From the NCBI GenBank assembly GCA_965278965.1, contig OZ257127.1:496001-560000 (forward strand): DNA of 64,000 nucleotides, written 5' to 3'. Positions 25,046 through 33,428 of this stretch are shown here, one piece after another. The notes below the pieces were generated by a model. It saw nothing but the letters and a program-made list of their open reading frames with translations, did no database searches and was not told where the DNA came from. The translations under genes were made by a program, and so were the position numbers. The first letter of the stretch is position 1; the number at the start of each line of letters is the position of its first letter. The DNA is from UBA10649 sp965278965. Its GTDB lineage: Bacteria > Actinomycetota > Actinomycetes > S36-B12.

Positions 25046-25759
25046 GTGGCCATCCACTCCCGTCGCCTCGTCCCGGTCGTCATCGCTGCGCTGGCGCTCG
25101 TCGCCGGCGGCCTTGTCGCCAGCACGGCGCCCGCCGACGCCGCCGGCCCGGCCGTCCGTGCCGTCGCCAAGGTGAAGTGCGTGAGCAAGACCAGCGGGTT
25201 CGCGCGGTACTCGTCGTCCGGCTCCTGCACGAAGAAGGAACGCGTCGACCGCAAGGCGTGCAAGAAGGGCGGGTCGTGCGTCGTCGGCGACGTGGGGCCA
25301 GGTGGCGGCAAGGTCTTCTACTCGGCACGCACGAAGCAGGCGTGGGGCCGGTACCTCGAAGCAGCGCCGGCGGCGTGGATGTCCGGCGGCGACCCGAACC
25401 TCACGTGGTGCTCGAACGTCACGGACTCGGTCCCCGGCACCCAGACGACCGGCCTCGGCGCCGGGAAGGCGAACACGGCGGCGATGCTCGGCGTGTGCAC
25501 GACCGACGCCGCTGTCGCCGCGTCGTCGTACCGCGGCGGCGGGAAGGCTGACTGGTACCTGCCGTCCCGCGACGAGCTGCGCCAGCTCTTCCTGCGCAAG
25601 GCCAAGGTCGGCACGGCCGGTTTCCAGCTGCACGGCTACTGGAGCTCGTCAGAGGCCTCGCCGAGCGAGGGCTGGATCCAGGACTTCTACGCCGACTACA
25701 CGCCCGCCCCCTCGGACAAGGGATTCGCCAACTACGTCCGCCCGATCCGCGCTTTCTGA
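25046..25759 (+). CDS. secreted Lcl/DUF1566 C-terminal domain protein
   Basis: A 237-residue exported protein. Signal peptide about 1-32 (VIAALALVAGGLVASTAPADA), then a Lys/Cys-rich segment (KCVSKTSGF, CTKKERVDRKACKKG) and from about 75 a domain with VGDVGPGGGKVFYSA, GKADWYLPSRDELRQLF and GYWSSSEASPSEGW, the hallmarks of the Lcl C-terminal/DUF1566 family. That domain is a C-type-lectin-like fold found in adhesins such as Legionella Lcl. Several cysteines (CSNV, CTTD) suggest disulfides. GTG 25046 follows GCAGGAGGTGCCTC, a strong ribosome site. It is probably a surface or secreted carbohydrate-binding protein; ligand unknown. Confidence 0.78.
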   Translation: MAIHSRRLVPVVIAALALVAGGLVASTAPADAAGPAVRAVAKVKCVSKTSGFARYSSSGSCTKKERVDRKACKKGGSCVVGDVGPGGGKVFYSARTKQAWGRYLEAAPAAWMSGGDPNLTWCSNVTDSVPGTQTTGLGAGKANTAAMLGVCTTDAAVAASSYRGGGKADWYLPSRDELRQLFLRKAKVGTAGFQLHGYWSSSEASPSEGWIQDFYADYTPAPSDKGFANYVRPIRAF

Positions 25760-25774
25760 CCAGGCCTGCCGGTT

Positions 25775-25836
25775 GTTGACTGTGCAGCTGAACCCCTGTT
25801 CGGCCAACGCAGCTGGGGCACAACTGCACAGTCAAC
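25775..25836. terminator. dispersed palindrome family A, copy 2 (bidirectional terminator)
   Basis: GTTGACTGTGCAG (25775-25787) and its exact complement (25824-25836) form a 13-bp stem. The first 55 nt align without gaps to the element at 4501, sharing the arms, a central GTTCGG and GGGGCACAACTGCAC. As with that copy, it lies between convergent genes (Lcl protein and antiporter). Confidence 0.7.
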
Positions 25837-25846
25837 GAGGTAGTGG

Positions 25847-27337
25847 CTAGGTGTCGGAGGCGCGCCAGCGCGCCAGTCGTCCATGGCGGGCAACCAGTCT
25901 CAACTGCTCCTGCGTCGCGGCTCGGGCCTGCTCGGTGGTGACGACCAGGACCTGGTCGTCGGCCCGCAGCCGCGTCTGCGTATCCGGTGCCAGCGCGGCA
26001 CCGCCACGGACCACGAGCGCGACGACGGCGTCCGGCGGCAGGCCGAGCTCGGAGACGAAGATGCCGACGAGCCCCGAGCCGGCCGGGACGTCGACGCCGA
26101 GGACGAGCGCCTGCATGCCGTCCAGCGGCGCACTCTCCAGCTCCAGCTCCCGGGTCTCCCCCGGCCGCACGACGCCGAGCCGCCGGCCCATCCGGGTGAT
26201 GAGCGGGACCTGGGCCAGCATCAAGATGAGGACGACGAGCAGCGTGACGTCGAAGACGTCCGTCGCGCCGGCGACGCCGAGGCCGAGCGGGATCGCCGCG
26301 AACACGATCGGGACCGCGCCACGTAGTCCCGCGATCCCGGCGAATGCCACCTCCGGCAGCGGAATCCGGAACGGCAGCAGCGACACGGCGGCGGCGATCG
26401 GCCGCGCGAGCAGCAAGATCAGCAGCGACACCACGATCGCCAACGGGATCGCGGCCGGCAGGCGGCTGACGCTCGCCAGTGCGCCCAGCATGACGAAGAG
26501 CCCGATCTCGGCGACCCATGCCAGCCCGTCGGAGAAGCCGACGATCGACCGGCGGTGCGGCAGTCGCGCGGTCGAACCGATGATGACGGCGGCGACGTAG
26601 ACCGCGATGAACCCGGAGACGTGCAGGTACTGGCCGGCGCCGAACGCGCCGACGAGCAGCGCGAGCGCCGCGATCGGGTAGAGGCCGACGGCCGGGAGCG
26701 CGAGCCGCGGCAGCAGCCAGCGTCCGCCGAAGCCGACGGCTCCGCCGATGATCGCGCCGCCGATCAGCTCGGCGAGGATCAGCAGCGGCGGCTGCCACCA
26801 CGGGGAGCTGGAGAAGTCGCCCGACGAGACGACGGCGACGATGACGACGACCGGTGCGTCGTTGAACCCGGCCTCAGCCTCCAGCAGCGTCCGCATCCGC
26901 GAGGTGATGCGCATACCGCGCATCACCGAGAAGACGGCCGCCGCGTCAGTCGCGGCGAGCACAGCGCCGATGAGCACGGCGGTGCGGGCCTCGACGCCGA
27001 GCAGCAGGAGCGGCCCAGCAACGACGACGATCGAGACGATGATGCCGACGGAGGCGAGCGTGATAGCCGGCCACAGGACAGGTCTCAGCTCGGACACCCG
27101 GGTCGTGAGCCCGCCCTGGGCGAGGATCAGCAAGAGCGCGCAGTAGCCGAGCGCGGTTGCGAACTCGGCGTTGTCGACGTGCAGGGGCGGGAACACCGCC
27201 CCGAGCACGAGCCCGAGGACCAGATACAGCAGCAGGCCCGGGACCCCGAGCCGGCCGGCCAGCCGGACGCTGAGGATCGCCACGAGGGCGACCGAAGCCC
27301 CGACGAGCAGGGCTGGCGCCAGCCCGTCGAGCGTCAT
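25847..27337 (-). CDS. potassium/proton antiporter (CPA1, CvrA/NhaP2-like)
   Basis: A 496-residue cation/proton antiporter. About 12-13 helices fill residues 1-390; the ion-binding segment ATDAAAVFSVM and AGFNDAPVVV carry the conserved Asp residues of the CPA1 family. The C-terminus (about 400-480) is a TrkA-C/RCK-C regulatory domain (LVGIFVSELGLPPDAVVALVVRGG, LRADDQVLVVTT), which places it with K+/H+ antiporters of the CvrA (NhaP2) group. It maintains cytoplasmic K+ and pH. It begins 15 nt after the metF stop on the same strand, so the two may be co-transcribed. Confidence 0.9.
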   Translation of the reverse strand: MTLDGLAPALLVGASVALVAILSVRLAGRLGVPGLLLYLVLGLVLGAVFPPLHVDNAEFATALGYCALLLILAQGGLTTRVSELRPVLWPAITLASVGIIVSIVVVAGPLLLLGVEARTAVLIGAVLAATDAAAVFSVMRGMRITSRMRTLLEAEAGFNDAPVVVIVAVVSSGDFSSSPWWQPPLLILAELIGGAIIGGAVGFGGRWLLPRLALPAVGLYPIAALALLVGAFGAGQYLHVSGFIAVYVAAVIIGSTARLPHRRSIVGFSDGLAWVAEIGLFVMLGALASVSRLPAAIPLAIVVSLLILLLARPIAAAVSLLPFRIPLPEVAFAGIAGLRGAVPIVFAAIPLGLGVAGATDVFDVTLLVVLILMLAQVPLITRMGRRLGVVRPGETRELELESAPLDGMQALVLGVDVPAGSGLVGIFVSELGLPPDAVVALVVRGGAALAPDTQTRLRADDQVLVVTTEQARAATQEQLRLVARHGRLARWRASDT

Positions 27338-27352
27338 CCCATCCCCCGCCGG

Positions 27353-28246
27353 TTATCCCGTGGCCGCGCCCAGGCCGAGTGCCTGGTACACCTCGATCGT
27401 CGAACGCGAGCGGTTCAGCGTGTAGAAGTGGAGACCGGGCGCGCCCCGCTCAAGCAGCTGCTGGCTCAACCGGGCCGCGACCTCGACGCCGAGGCGCACG
27501 ACGGCCTCGGGATCGTCGGCCACCGCGCCGAACTCCGCGGCCAGGTCCGCGGGGAACGCAGCCCCCGACAGCGCGGCGAAACGCTGGATCTGGGACACGT
27601 TGGTCACCGGCATGATCCCGGGCACGATCGGCATCGTGGTGCCGTGCCGCCCGGCCGCCTCGATCAGCCGCTCGTAGTCCTCGACCCGGAAGAACAGCTG
27701 GGTGATGGCGAACTCGGCACCGGCATCCTGCTTGAGCGCGAGCACGCGCGCGTCCTGGTCCAGATCGGTCGACTCCGGGTGCCCCTCGGGGAATGCCGCG
27801 ACGCCGACGCTGAAGGACCCCATCGAGGAGATGAGCTCAACCAGCTCGACGGCCCGCTGCAGACCCTGCGGATGCGGCTCCCACGCGGCGTCGAGGCCGT
27901 TGGGCGGGTCGCCGCGAAGGGCGAGCATCGTGTTGACGCCACCCGCCGCGTACTGGCCGATGACGTCGCGGAGCTCGTCGCGCGAGGAGCCCACGCACGT
28001 GAGGTGTCCGACGGGCGTGAGGGTCGTGTCCGCCGCGATCTGCTCGGTGATCTGGACGGTTCGATCGCGGGTCGACCCGCCGGCGCCGTACGTGACCGAC
28101 ACGAACGTCGGACGCAGGGCCTCGATCTCCCGGATCGTCTGCCACATCTGCCGCTCGCCGTCAGCGGTCTTGGGCGGGAACAGCTCGAACGAGAACGAGC
28201 GGGAGCCGCTGGACAAGATCTGCCCCAAGGAGCCGTCCGCACGCAT
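27353..28246 (-). CDS. metF: 5,10-methylenetetrahydrofolate reductase
   Basis: A 297-residue FAD-dependent reductase giving 5-methyl-THF for methionine synthesis. A TIM barrel with FSFELFPPKT (catalytic Glu), PTFVSVTYGAGGSTRDRT, NTMLALRGDPP and FAITQLFFRVEDY. Length and motifs are normal. I take ATG 28246 as the start: TAGGGT ends 6 nt before it, matching the leaderless pattern of several genes here; GTG 28252 would abut that hexamer. No SAM riboswitch is seen; the spacer to crtE, on the other strand, is only 105 bp. Confidence 0.95.
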   Translation of the reverse strand: MRADGSLGQILSSGSRSFSFELFPPKTADGERQMWQTIREIEALRPTFVSVTYGAGGSTRDRTVQITEQIAADTTLTPVGHLTCVGSSRDELRDVIGQYAAGGVNTMLALRGDPPNGLDAAWEPHPQGLQRAVELVELISSMGSFSVGVAAFPEGHPESTDLDQDARVLALKQDAGAEFAITQLFFRVEDYERLIEAAGRHGTTMPIVPGIMPVTNVSQIQRFAALSGAAFPADLAAEFGAVADDPEAVVRLGVEVAARLSQQLLERGAPGLHFYTLNRSRSTIEVYQALGLGAATG

Positions 28247-28252
28247 GCGCAC

Positions 28253-28258
28253 ACCCTA
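28253..28258 (-). promoter_or_regulatory. -10-like TAGGGT, leaderless promoter of metF
   Basis: Minus-strand TAGGGT followed by GTGCGC and the ATG start. The hexamer and 6-nt spacing are the same as at glpK and the DUF2461 gene. It helps choose between two in-frame metF starts. Confidence 0.5.
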
Positions 28259-28338
28259 CGGGGCGCTCGTTTCGCGCCCGAGTCATCTGCGGCCGGTCCG
28301 CAACGCGGAGGTATGGACGCCCACGCGGGGGCAGCCCA

Positions 28339-28344
28339 TAGGCT
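28339..28344 (+). promoter_or_regulatory. -10-like TAGGCT, leaderless promoter of crtE
   Basis: TAGGCT lies 7 nt before the crtE GTG. No ribosome site precedes the GTG. The carotenoid operon would start here. Confidence 0.48.
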
Positions 28345-28351
28345 CACCAGC

Positions 28352-29428
28352 GTGCCGTCTGACGCCTCTCCGCTCGACGCCGCCGACCTTCGTGACCGGG
28401 TTCGCGCGGTCCTCGAGGACGTCGTCGGTCGGTACGAGGCGAGCCTCGCCGCCATCGCCCCGGACCTGACCGAGCTCACGGACGCACTCGGTTCCCTGCT
28501 CGACGGCGGCAAGCGGGTCCGGCCGGCGTTCGCCTATTGGGGCTGGCGGGCCGCCGGCGGCGACGACCTCGACGACCAGGCCCTGGTCGCGGCCGCGTCG
28601 CTGGAGCTGATCCAGGCCTGCGCGCTGATCCACGACGACGTGATGGACGGGTCCGACACCCGACGCGGGCTGCCCGCGGTGCACCGCCGGTTCGCGAAGA
28701 TCCACGGCGAGTCCGGGTGGCAAGGCTCCCCCGACACGTTCGGCGTCGGAGCCGCGATCCTGCTGGGCGATCTGTGCCTGGCCTGGGCGGACGAGGTCCT
28801 CTACGGCAGCGGCCTGCCGGCCGACGCCCTCGACCGCGCGAAACCCGTGTACGACGAGATGCGCACCGAGGTCATGGCGGGCCAGTACCTCGACTTGCTC
28901 GAGCAGGTCCGCGGCGGCGGCTCCGTGGCGCGGGCCCTTCGCGTCGCCCGGTTCAAGGCGGCCAAGTACACGGTCGAGCGCCCCCTGCACCTCGGAGCGG
29001 CGATCGCCGACGCGGGACCGGCCGTGTTCGAGGCGTACACGGCCTTCGGTCTGCCGCTCGGCGAGGCGTTCCAGCTACGCGACGACGTGCTCGGCGTCTT
29101 CGGTGATCCTGCCCGGACCGGCAAGCCCGCCGGGGACGACCTGCGGGAGGGGAAGCGGACCGTGCTCGTCGCGCTGACGCTCGAACGCGCGACGCCCGCG
29201 CAGTCGGACATCTTCGGCCGCCTCCTCGGCGACCCCGCCCTCGACCCCGACGGTGTCGACGCCCTTCGGGAGGTCATCGTCGAGACCGGCGCGCTCGACG
29301 AGGCCGAGGCCCTCATCGAGAGCCTGCTCAGCCAGTCCCTGGCCGCCCTCGACCAGACCGATCTCGAGCCGACGGGCCGCGATGTGCTGGCAGCCCTGGC
29401 GCTCGCCGCGACGCGGCGGTCCGGATGA
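28352..29428 (+). CDS. crtE: geranylgeranyl diphosphate synthase (polyprenyl synthetase)
   Basis: A 358-residue trans-prenyl diphosphate synthase that makes the C20 precursor of carotenoids. The first Asp-rich motif is in LIHDDVMDGSDTRRG and the second in QLRDDVLGVFGD; GGKRVRP binds the allylic diphosphate. The residues just before the first Asp motif (ACALI) are small, allowing C20 chain length. The GTG start is 7 nt after TAGGCT; ATG 28313 lies right against its only possible ribosome site and is less likely. Its stop overlaps the crtI start (ATGA), beginning a chain crtE-crtI-mptB-like-crtB with four-base overlaps throughout. Confidence 0.92.
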   Translation: MPSDASPLDAADLRDRVRAVLEDVVGRYEASLAAIAPDLTELTDALGSLLDGGKRVRPAFAYWGWRAAGGDDLDDQALVAAASLELIQACALIHDDVMDGSDTRRGLPAVHRRFAKIHGESGWQGSPDTFGVGAAILLGDLCLAWADEVLYGSGLPADALDRAKPVYDEMRTEVMAGQYLDLLEQVRGGGSVARALRVARFKAAKYTVERPLHLGAAIADAGPAVFEAYTAFGLPLGEAFQLRDDVLGVFGDPARTGKPAGDDLREGKRTVLVALTLERATPAQSDIFGRLLGDPALDPDGVDALREVIVETGALDEAEALIESLLSQSLAALDQTDLEPTGRDVLAALALAATRRSG

Positions 29429-30939
29429 GAGCCGTCAGCGGGCCGACCGACTCGGTCGTCATCGTCGGCGCCGGACTCGGTGCCCTCTCGGCCGCACTCC
29501 GCCTCGCCGGAGCCGGCCGGCAGGTCACCGTCCTCGAGCGGGCCGAGGTCCCCGGCGGTCGGGCCGGCCGCCTGGACGTCGCCGGCCCGACCGGGACCTA
29601 CCGGTTCGACACCGGGCCGACCGTCCTGACGATGCCCGACCTCATCGCCGACGCGTTCGACGCCGTCGGCGAGCGGATGGAGGACTGGCTCACTCTGCGC
29701 CCCCTCGACCCGCTCTACCGCGCGTTCTTCCCGGACGGCACGCGGCTCGACGTGCGGGCCGACCCGGAGGCGATGGCCGCGGAGATCGCGACCACCATCG
29801 GCCCGGAGGAGGCAGCGGGCTACCGGCGGTACGTCGACTACGTGGCCGGCCTGTACCGGTCGGAGTTCAACAGCTTCATCGACCGCAACCTCGACTCCCC
29901 CCTGTCCCTCGTCGGCCCGGACCTCGCACGTCTCGTCGCGATGGGGGCCTTCGGCCGGCTCGCACCGCGCGTCGGCAAGTACCTGCAGGACCCGCGGACC
30001 CAGCGCGTGTACTCGTTCCAGGCGATGTACGCCGGGGTGTCTCCGCAGCAGGCGCTCGCCGTGTACGCCGTCATCTCGTACATGGACGCGGTCGCCGGGG
30101 TGTACGTGCCGGAGGGCGGCATGCACGCGTTGCCGACAGCGATGGCCGGTGCCGCGGCGGCCCACGGCGTCGAGTTCCGCTATGGGGTCGACGTGACCTC
30201 GGTCGAGACCGTCGGCGACCGCGCCGTGGCCGTGCTCACGTCCGACGGCGAGCGCATCGCTGCCGATGTCGTCGTCCTGAACCCGGACCTGCCCGTCGCC
30301 TACCGTGACCTGCTCGGCCGCGAGCCGCTCTCGGTCCGCCGGCTGCGTTACTCCCCGTCCTGCCTGCTCCTGCTCATCGGCTCGCGCGCGGGATACGGGC
30401 AGATCGCCCACCACAACATCCATTTCGGCCGCGCGTGGCGGGAGACCTTCGCCGACGTGATCGACCGGGGCCGGCTCATGCAGGACCCGAGCATCCTGGT
30501 GACCGAGCTGACCCACGGCGAGCCGTCGCTCGCGCCGGCCGACCGGCATGCGTACTACGTCCTGCTGCCGACGCCGAACCTGGACGCCCCCATCGACTGG
30601 CGGACGGAGGGCCCGCGCTACACCGAGGAAGCGCTCCGCGTGCTCGAGGACCGCGGCTACATCGGGTTCGCCGATGGCATCGAGGTGCTCGACGTCACGA
30701 CGCCCCTGGACTGGCAGGACCGCGGGATGGAGCGCGGTACGCCCTTCGCCGCGGCGCACACGCTCACCCAGACCGGACCGTTCCGGCCCGGCAACCGGTG
30801 GGGTCAGAACGTCGTGTTCGTGGGATCCGGCACCCAGCCCGGCGTAGGGGTACCGATGGTGCTCGTGTCCGGCCGCCTCGCCGCCGAACGCATCACCGGC
30901 CCGGACCCGTCGTACCGGTCGCGCGCCGGACGCCGATGA
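29425..30939 (+). CDS. crtI: phytoene desaturase
   Basis: A 504-residue FAD enzyme that converts phytoene to lycopene. N-terminal FAD site VIVGAGLGALSAALRLAGAG, substrate region YRFDTGPTVLTMPDL, and C-terminal signature VVFVGSGTQPGVGVPMVLVSGRLAAERI, all typical of CrtI. Its position directly between crtE and crtB marks it as the main desaturase. The start overlaps the crtE stop and its stop overlaps the mannosyltransferase start. It differs clearly from the second desaturase of the cruF-cruG block. Confidence 0.92.
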   Translation: MRAVSGPTDSVVIVGAGLGALSAALRLAGAGRQVTVLERAEVPGGRAGRLDVAGPTGTYRFDTGPTVLTMPDLIADAFDAVGERMEDWLTLRPLDPLYRAFFPDGTRLDVRADPEAMAAEIATTIGPEEAAGYRRYVDYVAGLYRSEFNSFIDRNLDSPLSLVGPDLARLVAMGAFGRLAPRVGKYLQDPRTQRVYSFQAMYAGVSPQQALAVYAVISYMDAVAGVYVPEGGMHALPTAMAGAAAAHGVEFRYGVDVTSVETVGDRAVAVLTSDGERIAADVVVLNPDLPVAYRDLLGREPLSVRRLRYSPSCLLLLIGSRAGYGQIAHHNIHFGRAWRETFADVIDRGRLMQDPSILVTELTHGEPSLAPADRHAYYVLLPTPNLDAPIDWRTEGPRYTEEALRVLEDRGYIGFADGIEVLDVTTPLDWQDRGMERGTPFAAAHTLTQTGPFRPGNRWGQNVVFVGSGTQPGVGVPMVLVSGRLAAERITGPDPSYRSRAGRR

Positions 30940-32501
30940 GCGAGCCCGTCGTCGGCGCCATCGGCCCGGTCGGCGGGCACCGGCCGATGCCGTTCGCCGT
31001 GCGGCACGGGCTGCCCGGCCTCGTCGGCACCACCCTGACCGCAGTCGGGGCGCTCGGCATCGGCTGGCTGCCGCTCACCTCCGACCTCTCGGAGTCCCCG
31101 CTCGTCAGCGTCATGCGCACGTCGCTCGGGGGCTCGTTGACGGCCCGCGCCATGGTCATCGTGGGTCTCGCGATCCTCCTGCAGGCCTGGCTCCTGCTGG
31201 GCGCCGAGCTGCACGACCGCCAGCTCGGCCACGACCAGCCGAGCAGGCGGCAGCTCTTCGGCGTCCTCGCGATCTGGTCCGCCCCGCTGGTGCTCGCCCC
31301 GCCGCTGTTCAGCCGGGACGTCTACTCGTACTACGCGCAAGGGCGCGTCTTCGAGGCCGGCTACGACCCGACGACGACGGGCATCGACGTCATCCCGGGG
31401 TGGTTCGACGATGGCGCCGACCCGATGTGGGTGGAGTCGCCGACGCCGTACGGCCCGTTGTTCCTGCTTGTCGAGCGAGCGGTGAGCTCGTTCTCGCATC
31501 CGAACGCCTACCTGGGCGCGCTGTTGTTCCGGCTCGTCGCGCTGGTCGGGGTCGGGCTGATCGCGTGGAGCGTGCCGCGGCTGGCCGAGATGCACGGCAT
31601 CGACGCGGATCGCGCGTTGTGGGCAGGCGTGCTCAACCCGTTGGTGATCATGCACTTCGTCTGCGGCGCGCACAACGACGCGTTGATCGTCGGCCTGGTC
31701 GGCGTCGGACTCCTCCTCGCCGGCCGCGGCCACGGCCTGGGGGGCGCGCTCGCGGTGAGCCTGGCCGTCTCCATCAAGCCCGTCGCCGTCATCGCCCTGC
31801 CGTTCGTCGGCCTCCTGTGGGCTGGCCGCGGCGGTGGCCTGGGCCGACGGATCCGCGCGTGGGCGATGTCGCTGGTCGTCCTCGCGGCGACCCTCGCGGC
31901 GGTGTTCCTCGTCACCGGGGCGGGCCGAGGCGTGGTGTCGGCGGCGTTCGGTACGCCGTCCGGCGTCCTGACGTGGCTGTCACCGACGACGGCGATCGGC
32001 AAGCTCAGCGGCATGGGCGCGACCGCACTTGGGTGGACAGCCGACTACGAGCTTCCCCTGCAGATCCTGCGTACGACGGGGCTGGTGGCGGCGGTCGGCA
32101 TCGTCGTCTACCTCGTCCTGCGACCCGGGGGGCGCAGCCCGGTACGCGGTGCTGCGTTCGCGTTCGGGGCCGTCGTGATCCTCGGGCCGGTCGTGCAGCC
32201 GTGGTACCTGCTGTGGGCGCTGCCGCTGTTCGCAGCCACGGGCCTGTCGCGCACGTGGTTGCGAGCGCTCGTGATCGTGACCGCCGGGTTCACGGTCCAC
32301 GGGATGATCGAGACCTCGACGAACGCCGACAACATCGCGGACATCGCCGACGTGATCGTCTACATCGTGGCTTTCGCGGTCGTCGCCCTCGTCCTGCTCG
32401 CCTCTCCGCGCGAGCGCGCCCTCGTGGTCGGCGACGACGACCTGGGGCCGATCACCGACGACGAACGGCGCAGCCGCGCCGCGATGACGTGGCCGGCATG
32501 A
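30936..32501 (+). CDS. GT-C mannosyltransferase, MptB/GT87-like, inside the carotenoid operon
   Basis: A 521-residue polytopic membrane protein with about 13 helices, resembling actinobacterial polyprenol-phosphomannose-dependent alpha-1,6-mannosyltransferases (MptB type). Typical marks are APPLFSRDVYSYYAQGRVFEAGYDP, in which the Asp of SRD is the presumed catalytic base in the first extracellular loop, ESPTPYGPLFLLVERAV, NPLVIMHFVCGAHNDALIVGL and VVQPWYLLWALPLF. Such enzymes use C50 polyprenyl-phosphate mannose on the outer face to build lipomannan. Its four-base overlaps with crtI and crtB tie it to carotenoid synthesis, so a modified carotenoid as acceptor is possible but unproved. Confidence 0.8.
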   Translation: MSEPVVGAIGPVGGHRPMPFAVRHGLPGLVGTTLTAVGALGIGWLPLTSDLSESPLVSVMRTSLGGSLTARAMVIVGLAILLQAWLLLGAELHDRQLGHDQPSRRQLFGVLAIWSAPLVLAPPLFSRDVYSYYAQGRVFEAGYDPTTTGIDVIPGWFDDGADPMWVESPTPYGPLFLLVERAVSSFSHPNAYLGALLFRLVALVGVGLIAWSVPRLAEMHGIDADRALWAGVLNPLVIMHFVCGAHNDALIVGLVGVGLLLAGRGHGLGGALAVSLAVSIKPVAVIALPFVGLLWAGRGGGLGRRIRAWAMSLVVLAATLAAVFLVTGAGRGVVSAAFGTPSGVLTWLSPTTAIGKLSGMGATALGWTADYELPLQILRTTGLVAAVGIVVYLVLRPGGRSPVRGAAFAFGAVVILGPVVQPWYLLWALPLFAATGLSRTWLRALVIVTAGFTVHGMIETSTNADNIADIADVIVYIVAFAVVALVLLASPRERALVVGDDDLGPITDDERRSRAAMTWPA

Positions 32502-33400
32502 GCACACGCGACCTCGACGCGGCCGGCATCGCCGACCCCGGGCTGCGGGACTCCTACGAGCTGTGCCGACGGCTCAACGCCGCCCACGGGCGCACCTACT
32601 ACTTGGCGACGTTGCTGCTACCGCGCGCGAAGCGGCCGTACGTCCACGCGCTCTACGGATTCGCCCGCTACGCCGACGAGATCGTCGATGACCTCGACTC
32701 GGAGCTCACGGCGGCGGAGCGCGCCACCTGGCTGCGCACGTGGAGCGCGACGTTCCTGTCCGACCTGGAGTCCGGGCAGTCCGAGGACCCCGTGTGCTCA
32801 GCCGTCATCGACACGGCTCGCCGCTGGGACATCCCGACCGTGCACTTCGAGGCGTTCCTGCGCTCGATGGAGATGGACCTGACGGTCACCGACTACGCGA
32901 CCTACGACGACCTGTACGAGTACGTCTACGGCTCGGCCGCGGTCATCGGCCTGCAGGTGACGCCGATCCTCGAGCCCACCTCCCCCGATGCTGCGCGCTA
33001 TGCGGTGGACCTCGGGGTCGCGTTCCAGCTCGTGAACTTCGTCCGTGACGTCGGCGAGGACCTCGACCGGGGGCGGGTCTACCTGCCCACAGCCGAGCTG
33101 GCCAGGTTCGGCGTCGATCGCGACGTTCTCGAGCGCCGGGTCGCGACGCCGGCGGTCCGGGCGGCGCTGGCGTTCCAGGTGCAGCGCGTGCGCGAGCTGG
33201 CCGAGCGGTCGCGGGCGGGCGTGCCGCTGCTCGCTCCGTCGTCGCGACCGTGCATCGACGCCGCCCGCGACCTGTACTGCGGTATCGCCGACGAGGTCGA
33301 GCGCGCCGGGTACGACGTGTTCACGTCCCGGGCGACGGTGCCGCGCCGCCGGCGCCTGGTGCGCTTCGTTCGCGCCTGGAGCGCCGCCCGCCTCGCCTAG
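32498..33400 (+). CDS. crtB: phytoene synthase
   Basis: A 300-residue squalene/phytoene synthase that joins two GGPP into phytoene. The first Asp motif is FARYADEIVDD, the second NFVRDVGEDLDRGRVYLP; both are intact, as is SYELCRRLNAAHGRTYYLA near the start. The C-terminus is basic (PRRRRLVRFVRAWSAARLA). The ATG overlaps the mannosyltransferase stop by four bases. A hairpin spans its stop codon. It is the last gene of the plus-strand carotenoid operon. Confidence 0.93.
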   Translation: MSTRDLDAAGIADPGLRDSYELCRRLNAAHGRTYYLATLLLPRAKRPYVHALYGFARYADEIVDDLDSELTAAERATWLRTWSATFLSDLESGQSEDPVCSAVIDTARRWDIPTVHFEAFLRSMEMDLTVTDYATYDDLYEYVYGSAAVIGLQVTPILEPTSPDAARYAVDLGVAFQLVNFVRDVGEDLDRGRVYLPTAELARFGVDRDVLERRVATPAVRAALAFQVQRVRELAERSRAGVPLLAPSSRPCIDAARDLYCGIADEVERAGYDVFTSRATVPRRRRLVRFVRAWSAARLA

Positions 33401-33415
33401 CTCTCCTGCGAGGCG
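33389..33415. terminator. hairpin at the end of crtB
   Basis: CGCCTCGC (33389-33396) and GCGAGGCG (33408-33415) form a perfect 8-bp stem with an 11-nt loop that contains the crtB stop codon. A convergent gene ends 14 nt further on, so the hairpin may act on both transcripts. Confidence 0.6.
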
Positions 33416-33428
33416 ACGTGCCCGATCC

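Noticed and set aside
27500..28260. Possible SAM riboswitch for metF
   Set aside because: The start codon lies 6 nt from a -10-like hexamer and the spacer to crtE is only about 100 bp; there is no room for a leader aptamer.
26555..28351. Long plus-strand open frame running into crtE, opposite the antiporter and metF
   Set aside because: Its translation is Arg/Asp/His-rich and unlike any protein; the minus strand codes two clear families there. It is open only because of high GC. crtE begins at the GTG at 28352.
28801..30759. 652-residue minus-strand open frame opposite crtE/crtI
   Set aside because: Antisense to conserved carotenoid enzymes; no recognisable motif.
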